This document shows positions 1 to 8,397 of a stretch of DNA of 49,227 nucleotides, piece by piece. Made by a program: the position numbers and the translations under genes. Source of the DNA: Calothrix sp. MO_192.B10 (GTDB taxonomy: Bacteria > Cyanobacteriota > Cyanobacteriia > Cyanobacteriales > Nostocaceae); the NCBI GenBank assembly GCA_030065055.1, contig JASJDS010000081.1, positions 1 to 49,227 of the forward strand, written 5' to 3'. The notes below the pieces were generated by a model. The model was not told where the DNA came from. It did no database searches and saw only the letters and a list, made by a program, of their open reading frames with translations. Numbering within the stretch: the first letter of the stretch is position 1; every line of letters starts with the position of its first letter.

Positions 1-218
1 GGTATTGCTAAAGTAGCTGGCAGGAAGTGCCATGTTTTACCTTTAAGTTCCATGTAAGTTTTGGAGTCGGAACTTTACCCCAATTGACCCCTGAATTGCA
101 TCTAAAATTATTTAAATCCAGTTCCAAATTGATGAAAAAGTTCCGACACAAGTGGTTCTAGGAACAGCGTTAACTTTTGATGCAGATTCAATTCAAAAGC
201 TAAAACTCAGTCTGAGCA

Positions 219-569
219 ATGCTTTCAGCAGCGTTGGCACTTGGTGGTAGCGTCTCTAGCATTACGCCTAGAGACAAAGAATCAAATGAATGGGTAGAGT
301 ATCCCTGTTTAATTGTGGAAGTCCTTTCCCCTTCCACAGAAGCCTTTGACAGGGGTAAAAAATTTACTCGCTACCGTCAATTAAGTACTTTAAAAGAATA
401 TGTCTTAATTCAATCTACGGAAATGAGTGTAGATTGTTTTCGTTTGAATGAGCAGGGTTTATGGGTTTATTATCCTTACATAGCCGAGGATACTTTAACA
501 TTAGAAAGCGTGGGATTTTCAATTCCCGTTGAAAGCTTATACCGTCAGGTGAATTTTGATAACAATTAA
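219..569 (+). pseudogene. Uma2-family (DUF820) nuclease remnant, 5' truncated
   Basis: The 116-residue frame matches the second half of Uma2-family PD-(D/E)xK proteins, which are abundant in cyanobacteria. The segment YPCLIVEVLSPST followed by FDRGKK and YRQL..EYVL (about residues 28-65) is the family's catalytic core with the E and K positions. The N-terminal half, including the usual YPDV motif carrying the catalytic Asp, is missing, and an in-frame stop lies just upstream at 213-215. A short palindrome (252-259 GTCTCTAG, 268-275 CTAGAGAC) is read in frame at the junction where homology begins. I read it as a decayed gene, although the remaining frame is open and could be translated from the ATG at 219. 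Function of intact members is poorly known; many spread with mobile DNA. Confidence 0.65.
252..275. repeat. short palindrome at Uma2 truncation point
   Basis: Eight-base arms GTCTCTAG and CTAGAGAC are separated by eight bases. This kind of GTCTC-type palindrome is common in Nostocales intergenic DNA. It sits inside the remaining Uma2 reading frame. Confidence 0.5.
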
Positions 570-608
570 CTACTATCCTAGTCAAATTATTCTCATTACC
601 CCCTAAGT

Positions 609-1475
609 TTATCTGAGCTTTACTCTACGTTTGGGAATCACACTTCGTATTCCACCTTTAGCACCTTCCACATCACTTTTGTAACGAGGGATGACATGAA
701 TAGCAGCGTGCATCACATTTTGTCCTGCATCTCGATTAATATTCATACCCACATTAAAACCATCTGGTGCCAATTCTTGCTTGAGAATTGCTTGAACTTT
801 ATTAACCATCATCCAGCAAGCATATTGTTCCTTCCAGGGTAGTTCAAAATAGTTACTAACATGGCGTTTGGGAATAATTAAGGTATGCCCTTTACTTAAA
901 GGATAGCCATCAAGTATAGCGTAAGCTGTCTCTGATTCTGTTAGTAAAGTTAGGCTTTTAGGGGGATTACAAAATATGCAATTATTAGATGAGCGTCTTT
1001 GGTAATTGTAATGGGTATATTCGTAAAATTCACAATTATCATTTAAATATATAGAATTAAAAGGAAGCTTGACAATACATTGATATGTAGGTTTTTTATG
1101 AACATAATGTTCGCGGAAACCTTCTCTTTTGATATCTCTTCTGACAGCATAATAAGCTTTCCCCCCTGGCTTTAATAAATGGGATACTTGCATTAGTACA
1201 TTAGCTTGTTCTTCTGGAAACAAAACATTTAACACATAAAAGCAAATTATTGTATCAAACTTATCTGAAGGATATTGAGGATAATAATAAGGGTCATAAC
1301 CTGTAATATCAAATCCTTTTGCTTGCAACAATTTGACATCATTACCTAAGCCACACCCAAAGTCGAGGATTTTACCTTGAAGTAGTTGTTTTTCTAATAA
1401 AAATTTTGCTGGATATGATAAATAAGTTCTTTCTATAGCAGTAAGATGACTGAAATTATTTTCTTGTGTTTTCAT
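609..1475 (-). CDS. class I SAM methyltransferase / HIT-domain fusion protein
   Basis: This 288-residue protein has two domains. Residues 1-112 are a compact class I methyltransferase with motif I ILDFGCGLG (36-44) and a late motif LLKPGGKAYY. Residues about 163-285 are a HIT domain with the CIFC zinc-type motif (166-169), a GHTLIIPKRH segment and the active-site strand GQNVMHAAIHVIPRY. HIT hydrolases normally read HxHxHx; here the central, nucleophilic His is Ala258 while His256 and His260 remain, so ordinary nucleotidyl-transfer chemistry may be lost. Similar methyltransferase-HIT fusions exist in other cyanobacteria, so the fusion itself is not an artefact. It is the last gene of a minus-strand run after the methyltransferase-like and radical SAM genes, 85 bases downstream. 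Substrate is unknown. Confidence 0.85.
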   Translation of the reverse strand: MKTQENNFSHLTAIERTYLSYPAKFLLEKQLLQGKILDFGCGLGNDVKLLQAKGFDITGYDPYYYPQYPSDKFDTIICFYVLNVLFPEEQANVLMQVSHLLKPGGKAYYAVRRDIKREGFREHYVHKKPTYQCIVKLPFNSIYLNDNCEFYEYTHYNYQRRSSNNCIFCNPPKSLTLLTESETAYAILDGYPLSKGHTLIIPKRHVSNYFELPWKEQYACWMMVNKVQAILKQELAPDGFNVGMNINRDAGQNVMHAAIHVIPRYKSDVEGAKGGIRSVIPKRRVKLR

Positions 1476-1560
1476 TTAAATAGATGCTTTGGGATTATAA
1501 TCACAACATATCAAATTATATTTATTATTCTCAATATCAGGGTTTTGCCTATATAAATAA

Positions 1561-2889
1561 TCATGTTTTAGCCAGAATTATATAATCATCAATTGCATAA
1601 GTAATATCATATGTTTGATGAAAATAATGCTGAATTAAGGGAGACATATAAACTTGTTTGTATAAGTTTTCTCTAGCAAATTTGCCAAATTCACTTCCTC
1701 CAGGAGATGTTCTTAAACCTGTAGATGTTAAATATTTGTACCAAACTAACTCTAATCCCAAATCAGCAACAAACATATTCACAACTTTTTGTTCTTGATT
1801 ACGATCTTCTACTTGAGAGGCATTATAGGTTTTAAATAATCTTTTATCTTGTATAATTAATAGTACATAACCTGATTCTTTCAGACTAGACTTAATAATT
1901 TGTTGATAAATTTTGTTAGATTCTAACCTCTTTGTTGATTCCGAGAAAAAACAGTGAGATATGACTATAAAATCAAAAAAATCATTGGGAATATTATTTG
2001 ACTGTGGATTCCAAGTAAATATATCTTCAGTTACAAAGCGGAAAAAACTATTTACAGGTGTCTTTCGAGATTCTATATATTTTCGCCAAAACTGCAATCC
2101 CCGAAACTGAAAAGCATTTTGCTTCTCTAAAGAATAGTAAGAGATATGCATTTGAGGAATCTGAAAAAACCCACTCATACTTTGCAAAAATAAAGCTAAA
2201 CCATAACTAACAGTTCCTGGCCCTGCTGCAATATCCAGAATGTTAATTTTTGTTGGTAGTAACTCAGCTTGATAAATTAAAAACCAGGCTAAATAGAGAC
2301 AATAAACATTTTCCAAAAAATACTTCATAAAGTAGACATGAGGAGTCAGACTAAAACGATAATCTGGATCTTGTCCACTTTTTAAGCTATTAATATCTCC
2401 TAATGCATCTTCTAACTTGATTTTTAAATGATTCTCAGATATTTTCTTAAACTCTTCTTGTAGGTATTCAACTAACCTAGCTTCAAAATCATCAAATATC
2501 CGCTCATCAATACCAGTACATTGAACTTTATGTTCATCATGTTCAATTAATTTAAATGTTTTATATACAAAATTAATAAATTCATCATCTGGCTGGAAAA
2601 AGTTGACTGACTCATCAAAAACCTCTGGGAAATTTAAACAATCTAACTGATTTAAGGCTTCTTTGAGCTTAATGCTTAAACTTTCTGCTTCTTGTTTATA
2701 TTGTTGTGAGTAGCGTTCAATTTGCAGTTTTTCCCTAAAAAGTCTTTCCAGCCAAGAAAATTTCGCTCCTGATTGTTGAATTTCTTGTAATAGATGGACT
2801 GCTAATTTCTTATCACCCCGTTTCAATGCAGATTTAAATTGTTGACTCCGCCACCAATTTGCGATTATATTAATCATAACCGAAACCAT
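1561..2889 (-). CDS. methyltransferase-like protein of unknown substrate
   Basis: A 442-residue protein. The first 85 residues are basic and helical, possibly a coiled coil. A Rossmann-type SAM site follows at about 217-230 (ILDIAAGPGTVSYG), with FFDFIVISHCF near 310 and YVLLIIQDK near 345 as plausible later strands of a class I methyltransferase. I do not recognise the family with certainty; the layout loosely recalls Rsm22-like methyltransferases. The start overlaps the end of the upstream radical SAM gene by 20 bases. A second ATG at 2877 would cut the overlap to 8 bases and is equally plausible. The overlap supports co-transcription with the radical SAM gene. No signal peptide, so probably cytoplasmic. 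Confidence 0.75.
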   Translation of the reverse strand: MVSVMINIIANWWRSQQFKSALKRGDKKLAVHLLQEIQQSGAKFSWLERLFREKLQIERYSQQYKQEAESLSIKLKEALNQLDCLNFPEVFDESVNFFQPDDEFINFVYKTFKLIEHDEHKVQCTGIDERIFDDFEARLVEYLQEEFKKISENHLKIKLEDALGDINSLKSGQDPDYRFSLTPHVYFMKYFLENVYCLYLAWFLIYQAELLPTKINILDIAAGPGTVSYGLALFLQSMSGFFQIPQMHISYYSLEKQNAFQFRGLQFWRKYIESRKTPVNSFFRFVTEDIFTWNPQSNNIPNDFFDFIVISHCFFSESTKRLESNKIYQQIIKSSLKESGYVLLIIQDKRLFKTYNASQVEDRNQEQKVVNMFVADLGLELVWYKYLTSTGLRTSPGGSEFGKFARENLYKQVYMSPLIQHYFHQTYDITYAIDDYIILAKT

Positions 2890-3796
2890 CTTGACCTTCC
2901 TTGATTTCTATACCAGGAAGTTGATTAATTAACTTTTGTTTAAACTGTATATAGCTTAATTCTCCCTTTCCGTACCACCAAGGGTATTTTCGCTTAATTG
3001 CTTCAGTTTCTTTTCTTGTTGATGCCACAAGAGAACGGTTTTGGCTAGGGTGAAAATCCTGAATTACAATTCTATCTACAATTTTTAATTTTTCCAAAAA
3101 GCTGGCTTCGTCATCTGGCAGTGTGGGAAGTAAAGGGGTAATAGTGATAGAAGTTTTGGGAATAAAACCTTTGGTATCTTCAATGGAATTCTTAAATTTG
3201 GCAATAGCATTTAATCTAGCTTTGATACTGGGAGAGCGAGGCTCAAAGTCTTTTCTAACTATCTCACTTCCAGTAGGAATACTCATATTAATCCGCAACC
3301 TTTGAAATCTTTGTAAATAATCAATATCTCTAGTAATAATTGGACTGCGAGTTTGAATTACCAGTGTAGGAGTCGGGTAATAGTCAAGCATTACTTCTAA
3401 TAACCTACGAGTCAATTGATGTTTAGACTCAATTGGCTGATAGGGATCGGTAACGCTACTCATGTAAATTTTCGGATATCGATGAGGATTTTTTTCGTAC
3501 CATTTTTTTAATTCTTTATCTAAAATTTCTGCCGCATTCTCTTTGATAATTACCCACTTTCCCCAATCTTGCCGCATTCTGGAATTAGGGCTAAAAGCCG
3601 CAGCATAACAATAACTACAGCCGTACTGACACCCACGATAAGGATTTAAAGTAAAATCATAAGCGGCAATAAAACCACTAGCTTTAGTTAGCAGTGATTT
3701 AGCATTTTGGGTATAAACATTGATATCGTCAAATCTTTCTTTAACAAATTTGGTTGGGGTATTTATGCAATAACCCTCATAACGTGATTTTGCCAT
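2870..3796 (-). CDS. SPL-family radical SAM protein
   Basis: A 308-residue radical SAM enzyme with the iron-sulfur motif C56-x3-C60-x2-C63 in NPYRGCQYGCSYCYA. The surroundings (TLNPYRGC at the start, SSVTDPYQPIE, and RSPIITRD further on) match the spore-photoproduct-lyase-like family found widely in bacteria that make no spores. True spore photoproduct lyase repairs a thymine dimer photoproduct; for this broader family the substrate is usually unknown. The gene heads a three-gene minus-strand cluster with two methyltransferase proteins, and its 3' end overlaps the next gene. Length is normal for the family. DNA repair or nucleic-acid modification is possible but is an inference. Confidence 0.9.
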   Translation of the reverse strand: MAKSRYEGYCINTPTKFVKERFDDINVYTQNAKSLLTKASGFIAAYDFTLNPYRGCQYGCSYCYAAAFSPNSRMRQDWGKWVIIKENAAEILDKELKKWYEKNPHRYPKIYMSSVTDPYQPIESKHQLTRRLLEVMLDYYPTPTLVIQTRSPIITRDIDYLQRFQRLRINMSIPTGSEIVRKDFEPRSPSIKARLNAIAKFKNSIEDTKGFIPKTSITITPLLPTLPDDEASFLEKLKIVDRIVIQDFHPSQNRSLVASTRKETEAIKRKYPWWYGKGELSYIQFKQKLINQLPGIEIKEGQDGFGYD

Positions 3797-3824
3797 AATT
3801 AAATTTGCTATTAGTAATACTACT

Positions 3825-3902
3825 AAAAATAAATAGTTTCAGATTATTATTTTATCAATCATCTTGCGGTGCTATATGTGAATAAATAGATACTCAACCA
3901 AG
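3825..3902. repeat. 78-bp direct repeat, copy 1
   Basis: The 78 bases here recur at 4061-4138 with one mismatch (T/C after TTTCAGA). The period is 236 bases. The first copy begins about 30 bases upstream of the radical SAM gene start, so it probably includes part of that gene's promoter region. Confidence 0.9.
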
Positions 3903-3907
3903 TGTTT

Positions 3908-4013
3908 GTAGGGTGCGTATAGCCCTCCGGGCATGGCTACGCTAAAGCGTAAGCGCGTAACGCACCATTTATCTCGACTCTGGTGCGTTGCGCTGCGCGA
4001 CAACACACCCTAC
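3908..4013. repeat. GTAGGGTGCG palindromic element
   Basis: The element opens with GTAGGGTGCG and closes with CACACCCTAC, with nested arms GCGTAACGCACC and GGTGCGTTGCGC. It belongs to the dispersed family also seen near 9772, 17047 and 39082, and lies between the two copies of the 78-bp direct repeat. Confidence 0.65.
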
Positions 4014-4060
4014 GTATTTTTTCAAAAATCAAGTATGATTCCTATATTAGTCATAGTAGG

Positions 4061-4138
4061 AAAAATAAATAGTTTCAGACTATTATTTTATCAATCATCT
4101 TGCGGTGCTATATGTGAATAAATAGATACTCAACCAAG
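4061..4138. repeat. 78-bp direct repeat, copy 2
   Basis: Second copy of the 78-base sequence at 3825-3902, one base different. The 158 bases between the copies contain the GTAGGGTGCG palindromic element. Confidence 0.9.
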
Positions 4139-4200
4139 CTACACTACTGCAAACTTAACATACCTTAGTTTAAAGTATTCCCACTTTTAATTCTTAATTA

Positions 4201-4350
4201 CCTCAGCAAGATCAACGATGGTATGATAAACAGTAGAAACCAAACCACAGTGATTGAAATAAATCCTGCCAACCAGCAATTATTTGCTCGTGTACCAAAA
4301 CCATCACCAGGTATATAACGAGAACTCAACACACGTCCACTTAATCCAGA
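4201..4350 (-). pseudogene. decayed C-terminus of a duplicated methyltransferase
   Basis: Read on the minus strand, one frame gives LSGRVLSSRYIPGDG and a second gives HEQIIAGWQDLFQS followed by a stop. These match, in order, LIGRAVSASYVPREG and YEQLITGLQDLYQR near the C-terminus of the intact methyltransferase just upstream at 4403-5191. The frame change and stop show it is dead. It looks like what is left of a tandem duplicate whose N-terminal part has been deleted. Confidence 0.8.
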
Positions 4351-4374
4351 GTGTCAACCGCTTCGCGTCAGTCA

Positions 4375-4396
4375 AAAGTCAAAAGTCAAAAGTCAG
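4375..4396. repeat. GTCAAAA heptamer run
   Basis: Three consecutive GTCAAAA units followed by GTCAGT, immediately downstream of the methyltransferase stop codon. It is typical of the short tandem heptamers in Nostocales genomes. Confidence 0.6.
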
Positions 4397-4402
4397 TGTC
4401 AT

Positions 4403-5191
4403 TTATGTTACTGATTCAGCTAAGTAAACGGTAGTAAGATAAGCCATATAAACAAAACCATATTGATCACAACAGCGTTGGTATAAATCTTGCAAACCAG
4501 TAATTAATTGTTCGTAAGCTGAACCTTCACGGGGAACATAGGAAGCACTAACCGCACGTCCAATCAAGCCGTCTAAATCTAATTGTTGTTGATAATTAAA
4601 TGTATATGCACGGACATTTACAAAATGTGGAGTTGCTAGAAGAGGCTCTACCCGTTTCATCCGTGATTCTGCTGGATGATTATTTGATGCAATGCGTACC
4701 AATCGACTATATTCTGCTGTGAGTTCGTCTTCCTGATTACGATTATTCCACACTACAGCTAATCTTCCAGAAGGTTTGAGAATACGGTGAAACTCCAATA
4801 AACTTGCTTCCGGATTAAACCAGTGAAAAGCTTGAAAACAGGTAACTAAATCCACAGATGCGTTGGGTAGTTTGGTTAATTCAGCAGTTCCATCTCGCCA
4901 TTCCACCGTTGACAAAGCATATGTCCCTTCTTTACCTGCATTCCTCATTACTGTGTTGGGTTCAATAGCAATTACCTTGATACCTCTTTCAGCCAGCAAT
5001 AGAGAAGAAATTCCTGTACCTGCACCAATATCTGCTGCAATGATTTGAGGTGATAATTCTTCCAGAATTTTATCGATTACTGCATCTGGATAACTGGGAC
5101 GGTATTTGACATAATTTTCTACCCTATCAGAGAAGCGATTGAGGGGGTTGAGAGTATGTAGTGGTGTAAGTTCGGAAAATATTTCATCCAT
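4403..5191 (-). CDS. class I SAM-dependent methyltransferase
   Basis: A 262-residue soluble methyltransferase. Residues 17-35 (NRFSDRVENYVKYRPSYP) are typical of the family of small-molecule methyltransferases that open with an F..R...Y...RP segment. Motif I is AADIGAGTG (53-61), the acidic strand end IAIEPN follows, then VDLVTCFQAFHWF and a LKPSGRLAVVWNN strand. Substrate cannot be told. A frameshifted copy of its C-terminal 45 residues lies just downstream on the same strand, so the gene was once duplicated. It is divergent from the glutathione transferase gene, with 71 bases between the two starts, which leaves room for both promoters. Confidence 0.9.
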   Translation of the reverse strand: MDEIFSELTPLHTLNPLNRFSDRVENYVKYRPSYPDAVIDKILEELSPQIIAADIGAGTGISSLLLAERGIKVIAIEPNTVMRNAGKEGTYALSTVEWRDGTAELTKLPNASVDLVTCFQAFHWFNPEASLLEFHRILKPSGRLAVVWNNRNQEDELTAEYSRLVRIASNNHPAESRMKRVEPLLATPHFVNVRAYTFNYQQQLDLDGLIGRAVSASYVPREGSAYEQLITGLQDLYQRCCDQYGFVYMAYLTTVYLAESVT

Positions 5192-5262
5192 AGAAAAATA
5201 TTAATATGAGTTAAAAAGACGTTAATATTACCATATTCATATTTACAATCAATATATAAATT

Positions 5263-5916
5263 ATGCCAAATTTTTCTCTTGCGATCGCTAATAAGAATTA
5301 TTCTTCTTGGTCATTACGAGCTTGGTTAGTTTTGAAATATTCGCAAATTAAATTTACAGAAATACAAATTCTTTTAAATACAGAAACTACACATCAAGAA
5401 ATTTTGCAACATAGTCCCACTGGTAAATTACCTGTCTTACATCACGGTGGAATTACAATTTGGGAATCATTGGCAATTTGTGAATATCTTGCTGAATGCT
5501 TACCCCATAGACGTTTGTTACCAAAAGAGCCATTTGCACGGGCAACAGCTCGTTCTATTTGTGCGGAAATGCACGCAGGGTTTCAAGATTTACGGCAAAA
5601 TATGCCGATGAATTGTCGCGCTCATCTGCCTGGTAAAGGTATGAGTTCTGAAGTACAAAAAGATATAGATAGGATTCTTTCTATTTGGCGTGATTGTCGT
5701 TCGACATTTGGTGGTGGAGGTAATATGTTATTCAGCCACTTTACCATTGCTGATGCCATGTTTGCACCAGTTGTTTTACGCTTTAAAACCTATGGCGTGG
5801 AATTAGATCCAATTTCCCAGAATTATGCAGATGCAATTTTAAATCTTCCTGCTATGCAAGAATGGTTAACTGCGGCAAAACTTGAGAAAGAAACGATTCC
5901 TGAATTTGAATTATAA
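5263..5916 (+). CDS. glutathione S-transferase family protein
   Basis: A 217-residue protein with an N-terminal thioredoxin-fold domain and an all-helical C-terminal domain. NKNYSSWSLRAWL (11-23) carries the Ser that activates glutathione in this subgroup, TGKLPVL has the cis-proline that holds glutathione, and WESLAICEYLAE is the usual helix after the ESxAI motif. FTIADAMFAPVV is the conserved N-capping region of the C-terminal domain. Length is normal. It probably conjugates or reduces electrophiles or peroxides in the cytoplasm; the substrate is unknown. A 14-base stretch CTGCGGCAAAACTT near its 3' end is repeated about 54 bases later, just past the stop, a small local duplication. Confidence 0.92.
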   Translation: MPNFSLAIANKNYSSWSLRAWLVLKYSQIKFTEIQILLNTETTHQEILQHSPTGKLPVLHHGGITIWESLAICEYLAECLPHRRLLPKEPFARATARSICAEMHAGFQDLRQNMPMNCRAHLPGKGMSSEVQKDIDRILSIWRDCRSTFGGGGNMLFSHFTIADAMFAPVVLRFKTYGVELDPISQNYADAILNLPAMQEWLTAAKLEKETIPEFEL

Positions 5917-6201
5917 ATAATAAGCTGCGGCAAAACTTAAAAATCTATCTGCTACTACTTGAACATTACCCTTGCGACTAAAAACTTTCGGCTTATTTTA
6001 GTGCCATTCATGTATAAACAAAAAATTCCCAGCGGGTGCGAATTGCCAGGAGATATGTTAAGGTTCTGTTGATTTTTTGATTCGATGCTGATTTTAAGCT
6101 GTTTCAGCAGTTGCTGTGGTTAAGTTTTTAAGTTTGGGAGAATATGAGGAGATACTTTGGTTAAGGTATTGGAAGATGGAGTGGAAATCTCGTTGCAATA
6201 T

Positions 6202-6648
6202 CTAAATTCTCTTTGCAACAATAATGCCTGGTATCGAAATTTCCCCTGGATTAATTGTATACATAATAAATAAATCGTTTCCATTATTAACAATAACACC
6301 AGTGAGTTGCTGCCCTGCAGTACTTATTGTTAATGAACAATTAGGAGTGACTGTATAAGAAAAACTAGCCTGAATTGGTTGAAGACTGCCATTATTATTT
6401 ACGTCCCCTGTTATGTTCACGGAGCCTGATTGAAAATCCAAGAAACCAACAGCATATATAGGGTTCGGTGGAAGCGAGCCTTGAAATCTAAAACCATATC
6501 TTCTATTTGCTAATGTTGAAGTGCTACAAGTTGTTTGAGCAACAGCACTACTAGCATTATGAAAATCATGGGTGATTAACATTGAAGAAAATGCTAATAC
6601 AGGGATACTCAAAGAAAGTTTGCGTATACTAGATTTTAAGAAATTCAT
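6202..6648 (-). CDS. secreted hypothetical protein
   Basis: A 148-residue protein with a likely Sec signal peptide: a basic start (MNFLKSSIRK), a hydrophobic stretch, and AVA before QTT as a good cleavage site near residue 37-38. The mature part has two cysteines (C41 and C104, possibly a disulfide) and is rich in beta-forming residues and Asn/Gly, ending in SIPGIIVAKRI. I do not recognise the family. It is monocistronic and faces the glutathione transferase gene across about 285 bases in which I see no gene. Expected in the periplasm or outside the cell. Confidence 0.6.
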   Translation of the reverse strand: MNFLKSSIRKLSLSIPVLAFSSMLITHDFHNASSAVAQTTCSTSTLANRRYGFRFQGSLPPNPIYAVGFLDFQSGSVNITGDVNNNGSLQPIQASFSYTVTPNCSLTISTAGQQLTGVIVNNGNDLFIMYTINPGEISIPGIIVAKRI

Positions 6649-7304
6649 GACAAATTATGTAGCTTGACTACATTGTGAAGAACTGTATTAATAAAAACTT
6701 GATAATAATGTGGTGTCTAGGTCACTTTGGTACTAACAATGGTTCCCCGCACCCCATGAGCACTTACTAATTTGAGTAGGTTTAGCCCAAGGAGCCAGCG
6801 CGAAGCGGGTGAGCGAAACAACTACAGGGAGCGAATCGCCAAACCATCACGCCACGTCTCTACCGTAATTTTTGAACATTACTCATTGCAGTTTTCGGTA
6901 ATGATTTAAATATCCATAAAGCAAAAAACCCGACTTAATGTTTCATAAGTCAGAGTTATAATGAAAGACAAAGCATATTTTTATTAACTACTCATTAGGA
7001 ATTAGTATTTAATTATGTACATACTTTAAAAAGTAATAGATATGGATTGTTTACATTATTGTTTTCTCAACATACTAATATACTCAATTCAAATAACTAA
7101 TCCATCAGCTATAGGAATAATATTTGATTTTTGAAATATATGTATCCCACCATGCCCACGAAAACTATTATATGGTAGGCAATGCCCACCCTACAGATAC
7201 TTATGTTTTTCACCAATCAAACCGGATTCGTATATAGCACATAAATTAAGTAAATCAACTAAACCTTCAGAGAGTTAATTATTTTTTATATTTAATATTT
7301 TTGG
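6649..7304. other. intergenic stretch with repeats, no gene seen
   Basis: I find no convincing coding region. It holds a GC-richer block around 6745-6870, a terminator-like hairpin near 6932, and a copy of the GGTAGGCAATGCCCACCCTAC type of short inverted repeat near 7171-7191. Confidence 0.6.
6923..6952 (-). terminator. possible rho-independent terminator
   Basis: On the minus strand a GACTTA/TAAGTC stem with an eight-base loop is followed by GGGTTTTTT. The orientation suits the FIST-histidine kinase operon, but it lies about 350 bases past that operon's last stop, so the link is uncertain. Confidence 0.45.
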
Positions 7305-8384
7305 TTATGTATAAGTTTTCTGTTTTATGGGAACTGTAATTACAAACTTTGTCCCTATTTCTGGTGATGAATTACATTTTAATTTTCCACCATGTAAATC
7401 TACAATAATTTGGTAACTCACTGATAAGCCTAAACCTGTTCCTTTGCCAACATCTTTAGTGGTAAAGAATGGGTCGAATAATTTTTTTTGTACTTTTTGC
7501 TCTATTCCACAACCATTATCAGTAATTATAATTCTGATCCATTCTTGATTGATGACTTCTGTTTCAATATGAATACTGGGAAATGAAGACTTATTTAATT
7601 GCTGTATTTTATTTTTTTTTAAACCTTCTTCTAGAGCATCGATCGCATTACTAAGAATATTCATAAATACTTGGTTTAATTGACCGGGATAACATTCTAC
7701 TAAGGGCAATTGTCCGTAATTCTTAATCAGTTTGACTCCTTGATAGTTTTGAGGATTAGGTTGGAGTCGATTGTTTAAAATTACTAGGGTACTATCAATT
7801 CCTGCATGAATATCTGCTGATTTAAATTCTGATTCATCTAATCGAGAAAAAGTACGCAACGATCGCACAATTTGATGAATCCTTTCTGCTCCCATATTCA
7901 TCGATTGGAAAAGCCTCTGGGCATCTTCTTGGATATAATCTAATTCAATATTCTCAATTTCTTCTTGAATTTCTGGAATTGGCTGAGGATAATAATGTTG
8001 ATAAATTTTTATTAATTTTAACAAATCTTGAATATAGCCATAGGCATGATCTAAATTCCCATAAATAAAGTTAACAGGGTTATTAATTTCGTGAGCAATA
8101 CCAGCTACCAGAACTCCAAGAGCAGACATTTTCTCAGACTCCACCAGTTTTACCTGGAGAGACTTAAGATTGGCTAGTGCGGATTCTAATTCTTGTCCTC
8201 GTTTTTCTAGAGTATTTTGAGACTCTTCTAAATCCCTAATCACCCCTTTGAGAACTAATTCTCTCAGTTCGCCGGCTGTCTCCATCTGTTCCCTGTCTGC
8301 TTCGGAACGTCCCAGCTTTTTTTTCAGTATCCGTACCGTTTTTTCCAATTGTTTAATTTTGCTCTCGTAGTCTGTAGCTTCCAT
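7305..8384 (-). CDS. sensor histidine kinase (soluble, coiled-coil)
   Basis: A 359-residue histidine kinase without membrane segments. Residues 1-85 are a charged coiled coil. The phosphoacceptor is His98 in GIAHEINNPVNF, typical of the HWE/HisKA-like cyanobacterial kinases with the ALG.LVAGIAHEINNP signature. The ATPase boxes follow: N box NILSNAIDAL (about 242-251), G1 DNGCGI (289-294), F box FDPFFTTK (303-310) and G2 GKGTGLGLS (313-321). The FIST-domain gene lies 13 bases upstream on the same strand, so the FIST protein is the likely signal input of the pair. No response regulator is adjacent. All catalytic boxes look intact. Confidence 0.95.
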   Translation of the reverse strand: MEATDYESKIKQLEKTVRILKKKLGRSEADREQMETAGELRELVLKGVIRDLEESQNTLEKRGQELESALANLKSLQVKLVESEKMSALGVLVAGIAHEINNPVNFIYGNLDHAYGYIQDLLKLIKIYQHYYPQPIPEIQEEIENIELDYIQEDAQRLFQSMNMGAERIHQIVRSLRTFSRLDESEFKSADIHAGIDSTLVILNNRLQPNPQNYQGVKLIKNYGQLPLVECYPGQLNQVFMNILSNAIDALEEGLKKNKIQQLNKSSFPSIHIETEVINQEWIRIIITDNGCGIEQKVQKKLFDPFFTTKDVGKGTGLGLSVSYQIIVDLHGGKLKCNSSPEIGTKFVITVPIKQKTYT

Positions 8385-8397
8385 GTTTGCTTAACCT

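Noticed and set aside
6745-6870. tRNA gene near the GC-richer block
   Set aside because: No cloverleaf, no T-loop GGTTCGA motif and no acceptor pairing could be found.
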